Of a DNA stretch of 40,000 bases, positions 1-10,269 are shown in pieces; positions within the stretch are counted from its first letter, which is position 1, and each line of letters starts with the position of its first letter. The stretch spans positions 2,392,001-2,432,000 of the forward strand of contig NZ_LT985980.1 in NCBI RefSeq assembly GCF_900291985.1. Reading direction: 5' to 3'. The translations under genes and the position numbers were made by a program. A model generated the notes under the pieces. The model was not told the origin of the DNA, did no database searches, and saw only the letters and a list, made by a program, of their open reading frames with translations. This stretch comes from Lysinibacillus timonensis. GTDB taxonomy: Bacteria > Bacillota > Bacilli > Bacillales_A > Planococcaceae.

Positions 1-201
1 AAATACGAAAACGACGATTATGAGAGTGCAAAAGAAGGTATGCCGGATATAGGTGATGATACAATGACACCAGATGGTATTGGAAAAGTTGTTGGTATCA
101 ACGTCCTTGAACGTATTCTTCAAGTATACTTAGAAGAGCAAGAAAGAACTGCGGAATATTCGTTAGACGAAATACTCGAATGTGAGAAAAACTTGATATA
201 G
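1..201 (+). CDS. yaaT: RicT/YaaT family protein, C-terminal fragment
   Basis: The first 66 codons of the window are open in frame 1 and end at a TAG. The peptide reads like the tail of the PSP1-domain protein YaaT (RicT), with a segment T-P-D-G-I-G-K-V-V-G followed by N-V-L-E-R. In B. subtilis this protein works with YlbF and YmcA in a complex that supports RNase Y-dependent mRNA maturation, sporulation, biofilm formation and competence. The gene begins before the window, so its start and N-terminal domain cannot be assessed. Its position directly before yabA matches B. subtilis gene order, and that order carries much of the identification. Confidence 0.82.
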   Translation, partial: KYENDDYESAKEGMPDIGDDTMTPDGIGKVVGINVLERILQVYLEEQERTAEYSLDEILECEKNLI

Positions 202-295
202 ATATTAACTTTATAATGCATTTTTTTAAGGGAGATTATTTGGCAAATGAAATATGAGGTCACTCTCTAATAGATTGTTGATATATGAAGTTAAT

Positions 296-383
296 AGCCT
301 CCGGCGGATGTCACAGATGGGTGAAAACTTTTCGAGCGGAGAGCTCAAAAAAATCTGGGCCAAATTCGCCAAGGCGAATTTGA
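296..383. repeat. GC-rich palindromic intergenic element
   Basis: This stretch is far richer in G and C than the AT-rich DNA on either side. It contains nested inverted repeats: CAGAT (314-318) can pair with ATCTG (353-357), GAGC can pair with GCTC inside it (334-346), and a perfect 10-bp hairpin, CAAATTCGCC-AA-GGCGAATTTG, lies at 361-382. No T-run follows, so it is not a normal terminator. It sits in the yaaT-yabA gap just before the yabA ribosome-binding site. From memory, similar units starting GCCTCCGGCGGATGTCACAG are dispersed in Lysinibacillus-type genomes. Only one copy is present here, so the repeat status is inferred. Confidence 0.5.
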
Positions 384-407
384 TTAAATTAATGGGGTGG
401 GCTTTTC

Positions 408-770
408 GTGAAGGATCGTAATTTCTTAGATACTGTTATGGAGTTCGAACAACAGCTCGAATCGCTACAGCAACAATACAATGAACTAAAACAATTTGTT
501 GCACATATGGTGGAAGATCATCAAACACTTCAAACAGAAAACCTTCACCTACGTCGGCGTTTAGAAGAGCTATTATCTCAAGATAGTGATGATTTAGAGA
601 AAGATAGCAATAATAAACCAGCTAGAACTTTAGATATTGGAGAAGGATATGATAATTTGGCACGTCTCTATCATGAAGGTTTCCATGTATGTCATGTCCA
701 TTTCGGAAGTTTAAGAAAAGGTGAAGATTGCTTGTTTTGTCTATCATTTTTAAATAAACAAAACAGTTAA
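408..770 (+). CDS. yabA: Replication initiation control protein YabA
   Basis: YabA of 120 residues, the normal family length. It restrains re-initiation of chromosome replication by binding DnaA and the sliding clamp DnaN. Residues 1-60 form a Leu/Gln-rich coiled coil for oligomerisation, residues 60-72 are a polar linker, and the C-terminal domain begins with [13 protein letters not shown]. The zinc-binding residues are probably C95, H98, C108 and C111. The start is a GTG with a GGGTGG-type ribosome-binding site; the N-terminus M-K-D-R-N-F-L-D aligns with known YabA starts. A strong terminator follows directly, so yabA ends a transcript rather than feeding the next gene. Confidence 0.93.
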   Translation: MKDRNFLDTVMEFEQQLESLQQQYNELKQFVAHMVEDHQTLQTENLHLRRRLEELLSQDSDDLEKDSNNKPARTLDIGEGYDNLARLYHEGFHVCHVHFGSLRKGEDCLFCLSFLNKQNS

Positions 771-784
771 TGAATGTACTTACC

Positions 785-820
785 GAAGACTGAAACCACT
801 AGTGGTGTTCAGTCTTTTCT
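785..820 (+). terminator. Rho-independent terminator after yabA
   Basis: The arms AAGACTGAA and TTCAGTCTT enclose an inner perfect palindrome, ACCACTAGTGGT, with one bulged G, followed by TTTTCT. It lies upstream of the methyltransferase start and argues against any upstream start for that gene that would overlap the hairpin. Confidence 0.85.
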
Positions 821-842
821 TATGATGACAGGAGGTAATACA

Positions 843-1592
843 ATGGACCAGTGGTTAAAAGAGGATGAACGACTCGATTACTTATTAGCTGAGGACTTAA
901 GGATCATACAAAGCCCTTCAGTGTTTTCTTTTTCGTTAGATGCTGTTCTTTTGTCCAGATTTGTAGGCGTACCTTATCAAAAAGGTCAAATTGTTGATCT
1001 TTGCTCAGGCAATGGTGTGATTCCCCTATTTTTGAGTGCTAGAACAAAAGCTGATATTATCGGTGTGGAAATTCAAGAGCGTTTATATGATATGGCTATT
1101 CGAAGTATAAAATATAATAAGTTAGAAAACCAAATTTCTATGATTCATGGTGATGTGAAAAAAATACCCTCCATCCTAGGGATCGAAAAATATGATACTG
1201 TAACTTGTAATCCGCCCTATTTCACAACTAATGAATTAAGTGATAAAAATACTAGTGAACATTATGCTATCGCACGTCATGAGATTCATTTAACACTGTA
1301 TGAAGCTATTGAGGCAAGTAGCAGACTATTAAAACAAGGTGGTAAAGCTGCATTTGTTCACCGTCCAGGACGTTTTATCGATATCGTTACAGCAATGAGA
1401 GAAAATCGCCTAGAGCCAAAGCGGATTCGCTTAGTTTACCCTAAGGTAGGGAAGGAAGCGAACATTTTACTAATAGAAGCAATAAAAGACGGTAAACCAG
1501 ATTTAAAAATATTACCACCTTTATACGTCTATGATCATCAAAATCAGTATACACAAGAAGTGAGTGAGATATTATATGGAGACAAAGGCTAG
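843..1592 (+). CDS. trmN6: tRNA1(Val) (adenine(37)-N6)-methyltransferase (YabB/TrmN6-like)
   Basis: SAM-dependent N6-adenine methyltransferase of about 249 residues, matching B. subtilis YabB. In enterobacteria the relative TrmN6 methylates A37 of tRNA-Val. Early motifs are E-D-E-R-L-D-Y-L-L and S-F-S-L-D-A-V-L-L. The SAM-binding loop is [11 protein letters not shown], and the catalytic N-P-P-Y follows, as in N6-adenine and N5-glutamine methyltransferases. The ATG at 843 is chosen because AGGAGG precedes it and the N-terminus aligns with YabB. An in-frame ATG 23 codons upstream lies in the yabA terminator region and is rejected. The 3' end overlaps yazA, implying translational coupling. The substrate in Bacillales is inferred. 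Confidence 0.88.
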   Translation: MDQWLKEDERLDYLLAEDLRIIQSPSVFSFSLDAVLLSRFVGVPYQKGQIVDLCSGNGVIPLFLSARTKADIIGVEIQERLYDMAIRSIKYNKLENQISMIHGDVKKIPSILGIEKYDTVTCNPPYFTTNELSDKNTSEHYAIARHEIHLTLYEAIEASSRLLKQGGKAAFVHRPGRFIDIVTAMRENRLEPKRIRLVYPKVGKEANILLIEAIKDGKPDLKILPPLYVYDHQNQYTQEVSEILYGDKG

Positions 1593-1836
1593 TCATTACT
1601 TCTATGTACTTGAATGCGCGGATGATTCTTTATATGCAGGTTATACAAACAACCTAGAAAAAAGAATTGCAGCGCATAATACGGGAAAAGGAGCTAAGTA
1701 TACTAAACCACGTATTCCAGTAAAATGTGTTCATTATGAAATATTTGAGACAAAACAAGAGGCAATGAGAGCAGAATACGCCTTTAAACAATTAGATCGA
1801 CGTACAAAACTAAGCTATATTGGAGGGCGAAAATGA
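1576..1836 (+). CDS. yazA: GIY-YIG nuclease superfamily protein YazA
   Basis: Small single-domain GIY-YIG protein of 86 residues. The signature appears as F-Y-V-L-E-C near residue 9 and [11 protein letters not shown] shortly after, with a later glutamate in E-A-M-R-A-E-Y. The family is UvrC/SLX1-like in fold, but its cellular substrate is not established. The ATG at 1576 (M-E-T-K-A-S) is preferred over the GTG four codons upstream because it matches homologue length. It overlaps the end of the methyltransferase gene by 17 bases and shares an ATGA stop/start with rsmI, so the three genes form a tight unit. Confidence 0.88.
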   Translation: METKASHYFYVLECADDSLYAGYTNNLEKRIAAHNTGKGAKYTKPRIPVKCVHYEIFETKQEAMRAEYAFKQLDRRTKLSYIGGRK

Positions 1837-2702
1837 AATCACAAAAAAGCAGTCAGCATGAGCAGGGAAGTTGTCTATATTTAGTAGCTACTCCTATAGG
1901 CAATTTAGAAGATACGACAATGCGTGCACTTCGTATTTTAAAGGAAGTTGATGTCATTGCAGCCGAGGATACTCGTAATACAAAGAAGCTATGTAATTAT
2001 TTTGAGATTTCAACACCTCTAGTTAGTTATCATGAACATAACCAAGAACAAGGTGGCGAAAAAATTCTTACATATTTACGTGAAGGTAAATCTGTTGCAC
2101 TTGTTAGTGACGCAGGTCTTCCTTGTATTTCTGATCCTGGTGCCGATATTGTCGTAAAGGCAATTGAAGAAGAAATTGCTGTTGTACCTATACCAGGTGC
2201 CAATGCCGCTTTAACAGCACTAATTGCCTCAGGGATATCTCCACAGCCATTTTATTTCTTTGGTTTTTTAAACCGCAATAAAAAAGAGCGTAAGCAACAG
2301 ATAGAAAAGTTAATAAATCGTGAGGAGACGATTATTTTTTATGAGGCACCTCATCGATTAAAAGATACGTTAAAGGATCTTGAACAGATTCTAGGAAATC
2401 GACAAATTGTTATGGCACGTGAGTTAACAAAGAAGTTTGAAGAATTTTTAAGAGGTACCATTCAGGAAGCAATTGATTGGACAAGTAGTAACGAAATTCG
2501 TGGAGAATTTTGTCTTATTGTGGAGGGTCAAACAGAAGTTGTTTTAGAGGATCAACAAAATTACTGGGATGATATGGGGATTGTTGAACATATTGATTAT
2601 TTAATAGATGAAAAACGTTTTTCTTCAAAAGAAGCAATAAAAGAGGTTGCGAAGATTCGTGGTCTATCAAAAAGAGATGTTTATCAAACCTATCATCAAT
2701 AA
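1833..2702 (+). CDS. rsmI: 16S rRNA (cytidine(1402)-2'-O)-methyltransferase RsmI
   Basis: RsmI (YabC) of 289 residues, which 2'-O-methylates C1402 in the decoding centre of 16S rRNA. It belongs to the tetrapyrrole methylase fold. Visible family motifs are L-V-A-T-P-I-G-N-L-E-D near residue 18, A-E-D-T-R-N-T, S-Y-H-E-H-N, and the glycine-rich V-S-D-A-G-L-P-C-I-S-D-P-G. The C-terminal tail resembles a small helical domain (F-S-S-K-E-A-I-K-E-V-A). The start overlaps the yazA stop by four bases and has a GGAGG site. A bidirectional terminator follows and separates it from converging abrB. Confidence 0.95.
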   Translation: MKSQKSSQHEQGSCLYLVATPIGNLEDTTMRALRILKEVDVIAAEDTRNTKKLCNYFEISTPLVSYHEHNQEQGGEKILTYLREGKSVALVSDAGLPCISDPGADIVVKAIEEEIAVVPIPGANAALTALIASGISPQPFYFFGFLNRNKKERKQQIEKLINREETIIFYEAPHRLKDTLKDLEQILGNRQIVMARELTKKFEEFLRGTIQEAIDWTSSNEIRGEFCLIVEGQTEVVLEDQQNYWDDMGIVEHIDYLIDEKRFSSKEAIKEVAKIRGLSKRDVYQTYHQ

Positions 2703-2709
2703 TTTAGAT

Positions 2710-2755
2710 AAAAAAGCGTCTACTACTTTATAGGTTGGGTAGTAACGCTTTTTTT
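2710..2755. terminator. Bidirectional terminator between rsmI and abrB
   Basis: The arms AAAAAGCGT-CTACTAC and GTAGTA-ACGCTTTTT pair, with a run of A on the left and T on the right. It can therefore end transcription from rsmI on the + strand and from abrB on the - strand. Confidence 0.88.
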
Positions 2756-2762
2756 ATTTGTT

Positions 2763-3041
2763 TTATTTTTTTAAGTGAGCTTGGATTTCTCTCATTAAGA
2801 TATCTGCACCTTCTGGGCTTAAAATAAGCTTTCCATCAGCTAAACGGAAATTCTCATCAGACACTTCACCAGTTACAGCACATGTCATATTTGGCATATA
2901 TTTCTTAAGGATGATTCGGTCATCATCAACGTAAATTTCCAACGCATCTTTTTCAGCGATTCCTAATGTGCGACGAAGTTCTATAGGAATTACTACACGA
3001 CCTAATTCATCGACTTTTCGTACAATACCAGTTGATTTCAT
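2763..3041 (-). CDS. abrB: Transition-state regulator AbrB
   Basis: AbrB of 92 residues, a homotetrameric DNA-binding regulator that represses post-exponential genes during growth. The N-terminal swapped-hairpin DNA-binding domain (residues 1-53) is almost unchanged from B. subtilis: M-K-S-T-G-I-V-R-K-V-D-E-L-G-R-V-V-I-P-I is followed by the arginine pair of L-R-R-T. The C-terminal dimerisation domain is more variable. The start at 3041 has TAGGAGG ten bases upstream. A longer reading adds 15 residues but would translate the ribosome-binding site and one Spo0A box, so it is rejected. It is the only - strand gene in the window. Confidence 0.96.
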   Translation of the reverse strand: MKSTGIVRKVDELGRVVIPIELRRTLGIAEKDALEIYVDDDRIILKKYMPNMTCAVTGEVSDENFRLADGKLILSPEGADILMREIQAHLKK

Positions 3042-3078
3042 TAATATATTTCCTCCTAAAAATTGTGTCGTATTATTA

Positions 3079-3095
3079 TTCGTCATATTTCGACA
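3079..3095 (-). promoter_or_regulatory. Tandem Spo0A boxes in the abrB leader
   Basis: On the - strand, TGTCGAA (3089-3095) and TGACGAA (3079-3085) both match the 0A-box consensus TGNCGAA and are exactly 10 bp apart, one helical turn. They lie just downstream of the predicted transcription start. B. subtilis Spo0A~P represses abrB through tandem boxes in this position. Confidence 0.85.
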
Positions 3096-3113
3096 TATTT
3101 CCTAACTGTATAA

Positions 3114-3142
3114 AATATACCAAGTAATACCATATACGTCAA
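3114..3142 (-). promoter_or_regulatory. SigA promoter of abrB
   Basis: On the - strand, the -35 is TTGACG (3137-3142), the spacer is 17 bp and the -10 is TATATT (3114-3119). Transcription would start near 3107, placing the two Spo0A boxes at about +12 to +29. Confidence 0.82.
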
Positions 3143-3311
3143 TAATTTAGTATATAACAAATATAAAAAGGTAAATTTTTGTGTCAAATTGATTAAATAT
3201 GAGAGAAAAGTAAAGATTCTTAATATAAAACGACATTAGATATTGTAATGTTCCCAATTCGAAGTAATTTTACTCAGTTGATTATTATTAATCTTTGCTA
3301 ATATTCTTTCA

Positions 3312-3340
3312 TTGAAACCAAATTCTTACTTCGCTAGAAT
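3312..3340 (+). promoter_or_regulatory. Probable SigA promoter of metG
   Basis: TTGAAA (3312-3317), a 17-bp spacer and TAGAAT (3335-3340). The leader to the GTG start is short. No T-box or SAM-riboswitch features are seen in the 334-bp abrB-metG gap; apart from the two promoters and the Spo0A boxes it is unremarkable AT-rich DNA. Confidence 0.65.
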
Positions 3341-3346
3341 AAGTAG

Positions 3347-5341
<1,995 letters not shown>

Positions 5342-5358
5342 CCTTTTAGAGTTAAACG

Positions 5359-5390
5359 CCTGTTGAACCTTTATAGTTCAGCAGGTTTTT
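5359..5390 (+). terminator. Terminator after metG
   Basis: CCTGTTGAAC pairs with GTTCAGCAGG (one G-U pair) across a 7-base loop and is followed by five T. Confidence 0.87.
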
Positions 5391-5581
5391 CATTCTAAAT
5401 ATAAAAGAAAAACATTATTTTTAAATAATACATTTAATACTTTTAAGTAATTTGTCGAAATGTTGTTTTATTTCATTTTTGTTACATTTTTAAAAATAAT
5501 TATTTATCGTAATATATTTGTAATATTTTTGTGAAAATTGTAATGATTAAAATCAATAAAATGGAACCTAGGAGAATGAAA

Positions 5582-6346
5582 ATGTTTATAGATACACATG
5601 TCCATCTAAATGCAGACCAATATGTTGAAGATTTAACAGAAGTAATTGATCGCGCACTCAAAGCTAAGGTTGGGAAAATGGTAGTTGTTGGATTTGATCG
5701 GATAACAATTGAAAGAGCCATGAAACTGATTGATGAATACGAGTTTATTTATGCAGTAATTGGCTGGCACCCTGTAGATGCAATTGATTGCTCTGATGAA
5801 GACTTACTTTGGATTGAAGAGTTAACTAAACACCCAAAGGTAGTTGGAATCGGGGAAACGGGGTTGGATTATCATTGGGATAAATCACCAAAGGATATCC
5901 AGCAAGAGTTGTTCAGAAGACAAATTCGTTTGGCACAAAAAGTGAACCTACCAATCATTATTCATAATCGTGAAGCAACTGGTGATATAGTTAAAATATT
6001 ACATGAAGAAAACGCAGCGTCTGTAGGCGGAATCATGCATTGTTTTAGTGGTAGTGTAGAAACTGCCAAAGAATGTATTGCTATGAATTTTATGATTAGT
6101 CTAGGGGGACCTGTTACTTTTAAAAATGCAAAAACACCCAAAGAAGTTGCAAAAGAAATTCCTTTAGAGCATTTATTAATTGAAACAGATGCGCCATACT
6201 TAGCTCCGCATCCATACCGCGGGAAGCGCAATGAACCATCACTTGTACCGCTTGTGGCAGAAGAAATAGCCCGTTTGAAGGGTATTTCTGTCGAAGAGGT
6301 AGGGGTGGAAACTTCTACCAATGCAACTAGAATATTTAACTTTTAA
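5582..6346 (+). CDS. tatD: TatD family metal-dependent hydrolase (YabD)
   Basis: TatD-type DNase/hydrolase of 254 residues with the TIM-barrel amidohydrolase fold. Metal ligands are recognisable: D-T-H-V-H-L-N at the N-terminus, G-I-G-E-T-G-L-D-Y-H, I-I-H-N-R, M-H-C-F-S-G, and L-I-E-T-D-A-P-Y-L near the C-terminus. Family members act as 3'-5' exonucleases and in repair; the role in Bacillus is not settled. The ATG at 5582 has AGGAG seven bases upstream. Earlier in-frame starts would add up to 17 residues that do not align with the family. The gene stands alone between metG and yabE, as in B. subtilis. Confidence 0.92.
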   Translation: MFIDTHVHLNADQYVEDLTEVIDRALKAKVGKMVVVGFDRITIERAMKLIDEYEFIYAVIGWHPVDAIDCSDEDLLWIEELTKHPKVVGIGETGLDYHWDKSPKDIQQELFRRQIRLAQKVNLPIIIHNREATGDIVKILHEENAASVGGIMHCFSGSVETAKECIAMNFMISLGGPVTFKNAKTPKEVAKEIPLEHLLIETDAPYLAPHPYRGKRNEPSLVPLVAEEIARLKGISVEEVGVETSTNATRIFNF

Positions 6347-6426
6347 TGTATAATTTCCCAAATCGTCTCCGATACTGCTTTTAGGTGGATCTAGCAAGAT
6401 ATGTGCTTATTTTATTTCTAAAATAG

Positions 6427-6455
6427 TTGACATCCTAAAAAGAAGCCCGTATAAT
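6427..6455 (+). promoter_or_regulatory. Consensus SigA promoter of yabE
   Basis: TTGACA (6427-6432), a 17-bp spacer and TATAAT (6450-6455): a perfect match to the housekeeping consensus, and the best in the window. The start would fall near 6462, shortly before the AAGGAGG site of yabE. Confidence 0.9.
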
Positions 6456-6483
6456 CCAACGAGTATCAAGGAGGCGTTTTTTC

Positions 6484-7683
6484 ATGTCAAAATTCTCCAT
6501 GAAAAACTTGTTCTCTGGATCATTGAGGAGTAAGCAGGCAATTGTACGAGTAATATCACTAGTGTTGTTTGCTTCAGTTATTTCGTTCGTTCTATACCAA
6601 GGAACGAAGACTCCAATTGTACTTACTACAAACGGAGAAGAACAACAAATCTTAACACACGCGAATACAGTTGGCGATCTTTTAGAAGAAAAAGATTTAG
6701 TCATCTCAGATTATGATAAAGTAGTACCCTCATTGACAACCGAAGTCGTCACTGGAATGACGATTAATTGGGAACAGGCAAGAGAAGTAGTAATTTCAGT
6801 TGACGGAAAACAGTCAAGTATATGGACAACTGAAAGCAAAGTGAAGAACATTTTGGAACAAGCTAATGTTAATGTCACAGAGTATGATCATGTATCAGTT
6901 GCTTTGGACGAGAATTTAGTTGATAACAAAATCGATATTCAAAAGGCGTTTCAGGTAACGCTTGTCGATGGATCAAAAGAGAGGCAAGTTTGGTCCACTT
7001 CGACTACGGTCGCTAACTTTTTAAAGCAACAAGACATTCAACTTAACGAACTTGATCGTGTCGAGAATGATTTGGAGTCTGTTATCACTCCAGAAGATAA
7101 AGTAAAAATTGTTCGAGTAGAAAAAGTTACCGATGTAGTGGAAGAACCTTTAGAATTTGCAGTTGAAACAAAATCTGATGCTTCACTGTTACAAGGAGAA
7201 AAGAAAGTTGTAACAAAAGGTGAACAAGGAATTGTTTCTCGGACATATGAAGTTACGAAGGAAAATGGAAAAGTAATAGACAAAGTACTAAAATCAGAGG
7301 AAGTCATTAAAGAACCTACTACTAAAGTTGTATCTGTCGGTACAAAAGTAGTAACTGCAAGTGTCTCTCGTAATGACAGCCCTTCAACAAGCAGTAAAGA
7401 ATTTTATGTAACTGCTACAGCATATACACCATCTTGTTCTGGATGTTCTGGATATACAGCAACAGGCATTAATGTTCAAGAGAACCCTAACATGAAAATC
7501 ATAGCGGTTGATCCTAATGTCATCCCACTTGGAACAAAAGTTTGGGTTGAAGGTTATGGAAATGCTATTGCAGCCGACACAGGAGGATCGATTCAAGGTA
7601 ATAAAATCGATGTTCTTATGCCAACAAAGTCAGATGCTTATAGTTGGGGAAGAAAAAAAGTACTAGTAAAAATATTAGATTAG
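6484..7683 (+). CDS. yabE: Rpf/Sps-like cell wall protein with G5 and 3D domains (YabE)
   Basis: Exported wall-active protein of 399 residues. An N-terminal hydrophobic segment (about residues 18-40) acts as a signal or anchor. It is followed by three DUF348 ubiquitin-like repeats (about 45-205), a G5 domain (about 205-290) and a C-terminal 3D domain (about 307-399), with the family's aspartates in A-V-D-P, A-A-D-T-G-G and K-I-D-V. B. subtilis YabE resembles resuscitation-promoting factors and is a putative lytic transglycosylase. Cysteines in S-C-S-G-C-S-G may form a disulfide. The ATG has AAGGAGG, and a perfect SigA promoter lies upstream. B. subtilis controls yabE with an antisense RNA; I see no clear antisense promoter here. 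Confidence 0.93.
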   Translation: MSKFSMKNLFSGSLRSKQAIVRVISLVLFASVISFVLYQGTKTPIVLTTNGEEQQILTHANTVGDLLEEKDLVISDYDKVVPSLTTEVVTGMTINWEQAREVVISVDGKQSSIWTTESKVKNILEQANVNVTEYDHVSVALDENLVDNKIDIQKAFQVTLVDGSKERQVWSTSTTVANFLKQQDIQLNELDRVENDLESVITPEDKVKIVRVEKVTDVVEEPLEFAVETKSDASLLQGEKKVVTKGEQGIVSRTYEVTKENGKVIDKVLKSEEVIKEPTTKVVSVGTKVVTASVSRNDSPSTSSKEFYVTATAYTPSCSGCSGYTATGINVQENPNMKIIAVDPNVIPLGTKVWVEGYGNAIAADTGGSIQGNKIDVLMPTKSDAYSWGRKKVLVKILD

Positions 7684-7704
7684 CAAATTCCAAAATGTTC
7701 GTAT

Positions 7705-7737
7705 AGCTTTCCTGATTTTTATCGGGAAAGCTTTTTT
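7705..7737 (+). terminator. Terminator after yabE
   Basis: A 12-bp stem, AGCTTTCCTGAT with ATCGGGAAAGCT (one T-G pair), has a 4-base loop and a run of six T. Confidence 0.9.
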
Positions 7738-7785
7738 CGATTTGTAATTTGAATATCGGGAATAATGATAATAATCGGTAATTAA

Positions 7786-7819
7786 AAGACGTTTCTAATA
7801 TAGAAGAAGAAACCGTCTT
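7786..7819 (+). other. Hairpin upstream of rnmV
   Basis: AAGACG-TTTC pairs with GAAAC-CGTCTT (one bulge), with a loop of about 13 bases and no T-run. It may be a leader structure or nothing. An extended -10-like TGCTAAAAT lies downstream at about 7855-7863, with no convincing -35. Confidence 0.35.
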
Positions 7820-7895
7820 AGGCAAAACTGTCATGAGCTCAAACAGTGTTTCTATGCTAAAATGTTCAAGGAGTATTAGGAAATGAGGAACGGAA

Positions 7896-9342
<1,447 letters not shown>

Positions 9343-9399
9343 TTTCATGAATTCAGATAAAAAATATGCCTCAATTAACCGTTTTTTATTGAAAATATA

Positions 9400-9429
9400 T
9401 TGACAGAGATAATTGTCTGCTGATAAAAT
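9400..9429 (+). promoter_or_regulatory. Upstream veg promoter (P1)
   Basis: TTGACA (9400-9405), an 18-bp spacer and TAAAAT (9424-9429). It lies 41 bp upstream of a second promoter; B. subtilis veg also has two adjacent RNA polymerase sites. Confidence 0.7.
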
Positions 9430-9440
9430 ATTATATTTTA

Positions 9441-9469
9441 TTGACAAAGTGTAAAATCTAGGCTATACT
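9441..9469 (+). promoter_or_regulatory. Main veg promoter (P2)
   Basis: TTGACA (9441-9446), a 17-bp spacer and TATACT (9464-9469). This is comparable to the strong B. subtilis Pveg. The leader before the GTGAGG site is very short. Confidence 0.85.
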
Positions 9470-9494
9470 ATTATATAGTGAGGTGTATGCGGAA

Positions 9495-9755
9495 ATGCCA
9501 AAAACTATAGCAGACATTAAAAAGTCTTTAGATTGTAATTTGGGTAAACGTTTGTTATTAAAAGCAAACGGAGGACGTAAAAAGACGGTTGAGAGTCACG
9601 GGGTTTTAAGTGAAACTTATCATGCAGTTTTTGTTGTAGAACTTGATCAAGACGAAAACGCATGTAAACGCGTTTCTTACAGCTACACAGATATTTTAAC
9701 AGAAGCAGTAGAGATTACTTTTTTAGACGATACGCAAGTTGCTATCGCAAAATAA
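9495..9755 (+). CDS. veg: Veg protein
   Basis: Veg, 86 residues, a highly expressed small protein conserved in Firmicutes and linked in B. subtilis to biofilm formation and spore outgrowth. Its fold resembles an SH3-like barrel. The family core is recognisable: I-A-D-I-K-K-S-L-D, then [15 protein letters not shown], and [13 protein letters not shown]. The ATG at 9495 gives the standard N-terminus (M-P-K-T-I-A-D); a GTG four codons upstream is part of the ribosome-binding region. Two strong promoters and a strong terminator make it a single-gene transcript. Confidence 0.95.
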   Translation: MPKTIADIKKSLDCNLGKRLLLKANGGRKKTVESHGVLSETYHAVFVVELDQDENACKRVSYSYTDILTEAVEITFLDDTQVAIAK

Positions 9756-9776
9756 GTAGTTAAGATTATATTTCGC

Positions 9777-9807
9777 AAAAACACTCATTTTTATAATGAG
9801 TGTTTTT
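9777..9807 (+). terminator. Terminator after veg
   Basis: AAAAACACTCATT pairs with AATGAGTGTTTTT around a short loop. The downstream arm overlaps the predicted -35 of the sspF promoter. Confidence 0.9.
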
Positions 9808-9826
9808 GGTTTATTTGCACATACTA
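9797..9826 (+). promoter_or_regulatory. Candidate SigG (forespore) promoter of sspF
   Basis: The -10 CATACTA (9820-9826) matches the SigG consensus exactly. The -35, TGAGTG (9797-9802), is a partial match at 17 bp spacing and lies inside the veg terminator hairpin. A forespore promoter is expected for a small acid-soluble protein gene. Confidence 0.6.
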
Positions 9827-9862
9827 CATACGTCAACCTACTTATTGTGAGGAGGTAACTGC

Positions 9863-10060
9863 ATGTCAAGAAGAAGAGGTATCATGTCGAATCGTCTAAA
9901 AGAAGAGATAGCTAAGGAACTCGGATTTTATGATGTAGTCGAGCGTGAGGGCTGGGGCGGAATTAGGGCCCGAGATGCAGGGAATATGGTAAAGCGAGCA
10001 ATTGAAATGGCCGAGCAAGGTCTAGCACAGCAAGCAAACCAAAACAATACAAATAAGTAG
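9863..10060 (+). CDS. sspF: Alpha/beta-type small acid-soluble spore protein SspF
   Basis: Small acid-soluble spore protein of 65 residues that coats and protects DNA in the dormant spore. The N-terminus is R-R-R-G-I-M-S, followed by [15 protein letters not shown] and [13 protein letters not shown], the family's DNA-binding and germination-protease region. The tail is rich in Gln and Asn. GAGGAGG precedes the ATG and a forespore-type promoter lies upstream. A terminator follows directly. In B. subtilis sspF also sits between veg and ispE. Confidence 0.94.
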   Translation: MSRRRGIMSNRLKEEIAKELGFYDVVEREGWGGIRARDAGNMVKRAIEMAEQGLAQQANQNNTNK

Positions 10061-10073
10061 CGTTGACATGTTG

Positions 10074-10109
10074 CCAACAACAATCATTCTTATGGTTGTT
10101 GTTGGTTTT
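10074..10109 (+). terminator. Terminator after sspF
   Basis: A perfect 10-bp stem, CCAACAACAA with TTGTTGTTGG, is followed by TTTT. Confidence 0.88.
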
Positions 10110-10269
10110 ATTTTTATAGAAAGTATATTATTTCAGTTAATGTAACAAGTTTGTATAAACACCATTTTTCCATTTGTATGATAAAATAAATGACATTAAA
10201 CTAGAAAATAGAGTAAAGAAAAGAAATAATATTCAATTCGTTATACCAACCCCTTTAGGAGGATTAGAA

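Noticed and set aside
361..382. The perfect hairpin before yabA as a terminator of yaaT
   Set aside because: No T-run follows the stem, and the ribosome-binding site of yabA comes directly after.
774..842. Upstream in-frame ATG extending the methyltransferase by 23 residues
   Set aside because: It overlaps the yabA terminator hairpin, has no ribosome-binding site and does not align with YabB.
3042..3086. N-terminal extension of AbrB by 15 residues
   Set aside because: It would translate the TAGGAGG site and one Spo0A box; the standard AbrB start fits the site at 3041.
5453..5459. A single TGTCGAA (Spo0A box) upstream of tatD
   Set aside because: A lone 7-bp match is expected by chance in 40 kb, and there is no nearby convincing promoter.
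10174..10269. 32-codon in-frame extension upstream of ispE
   Set aside because: Its residues do not resemble the kinase family, and AGGAGG sits at the right distance from the ATG at 10270.
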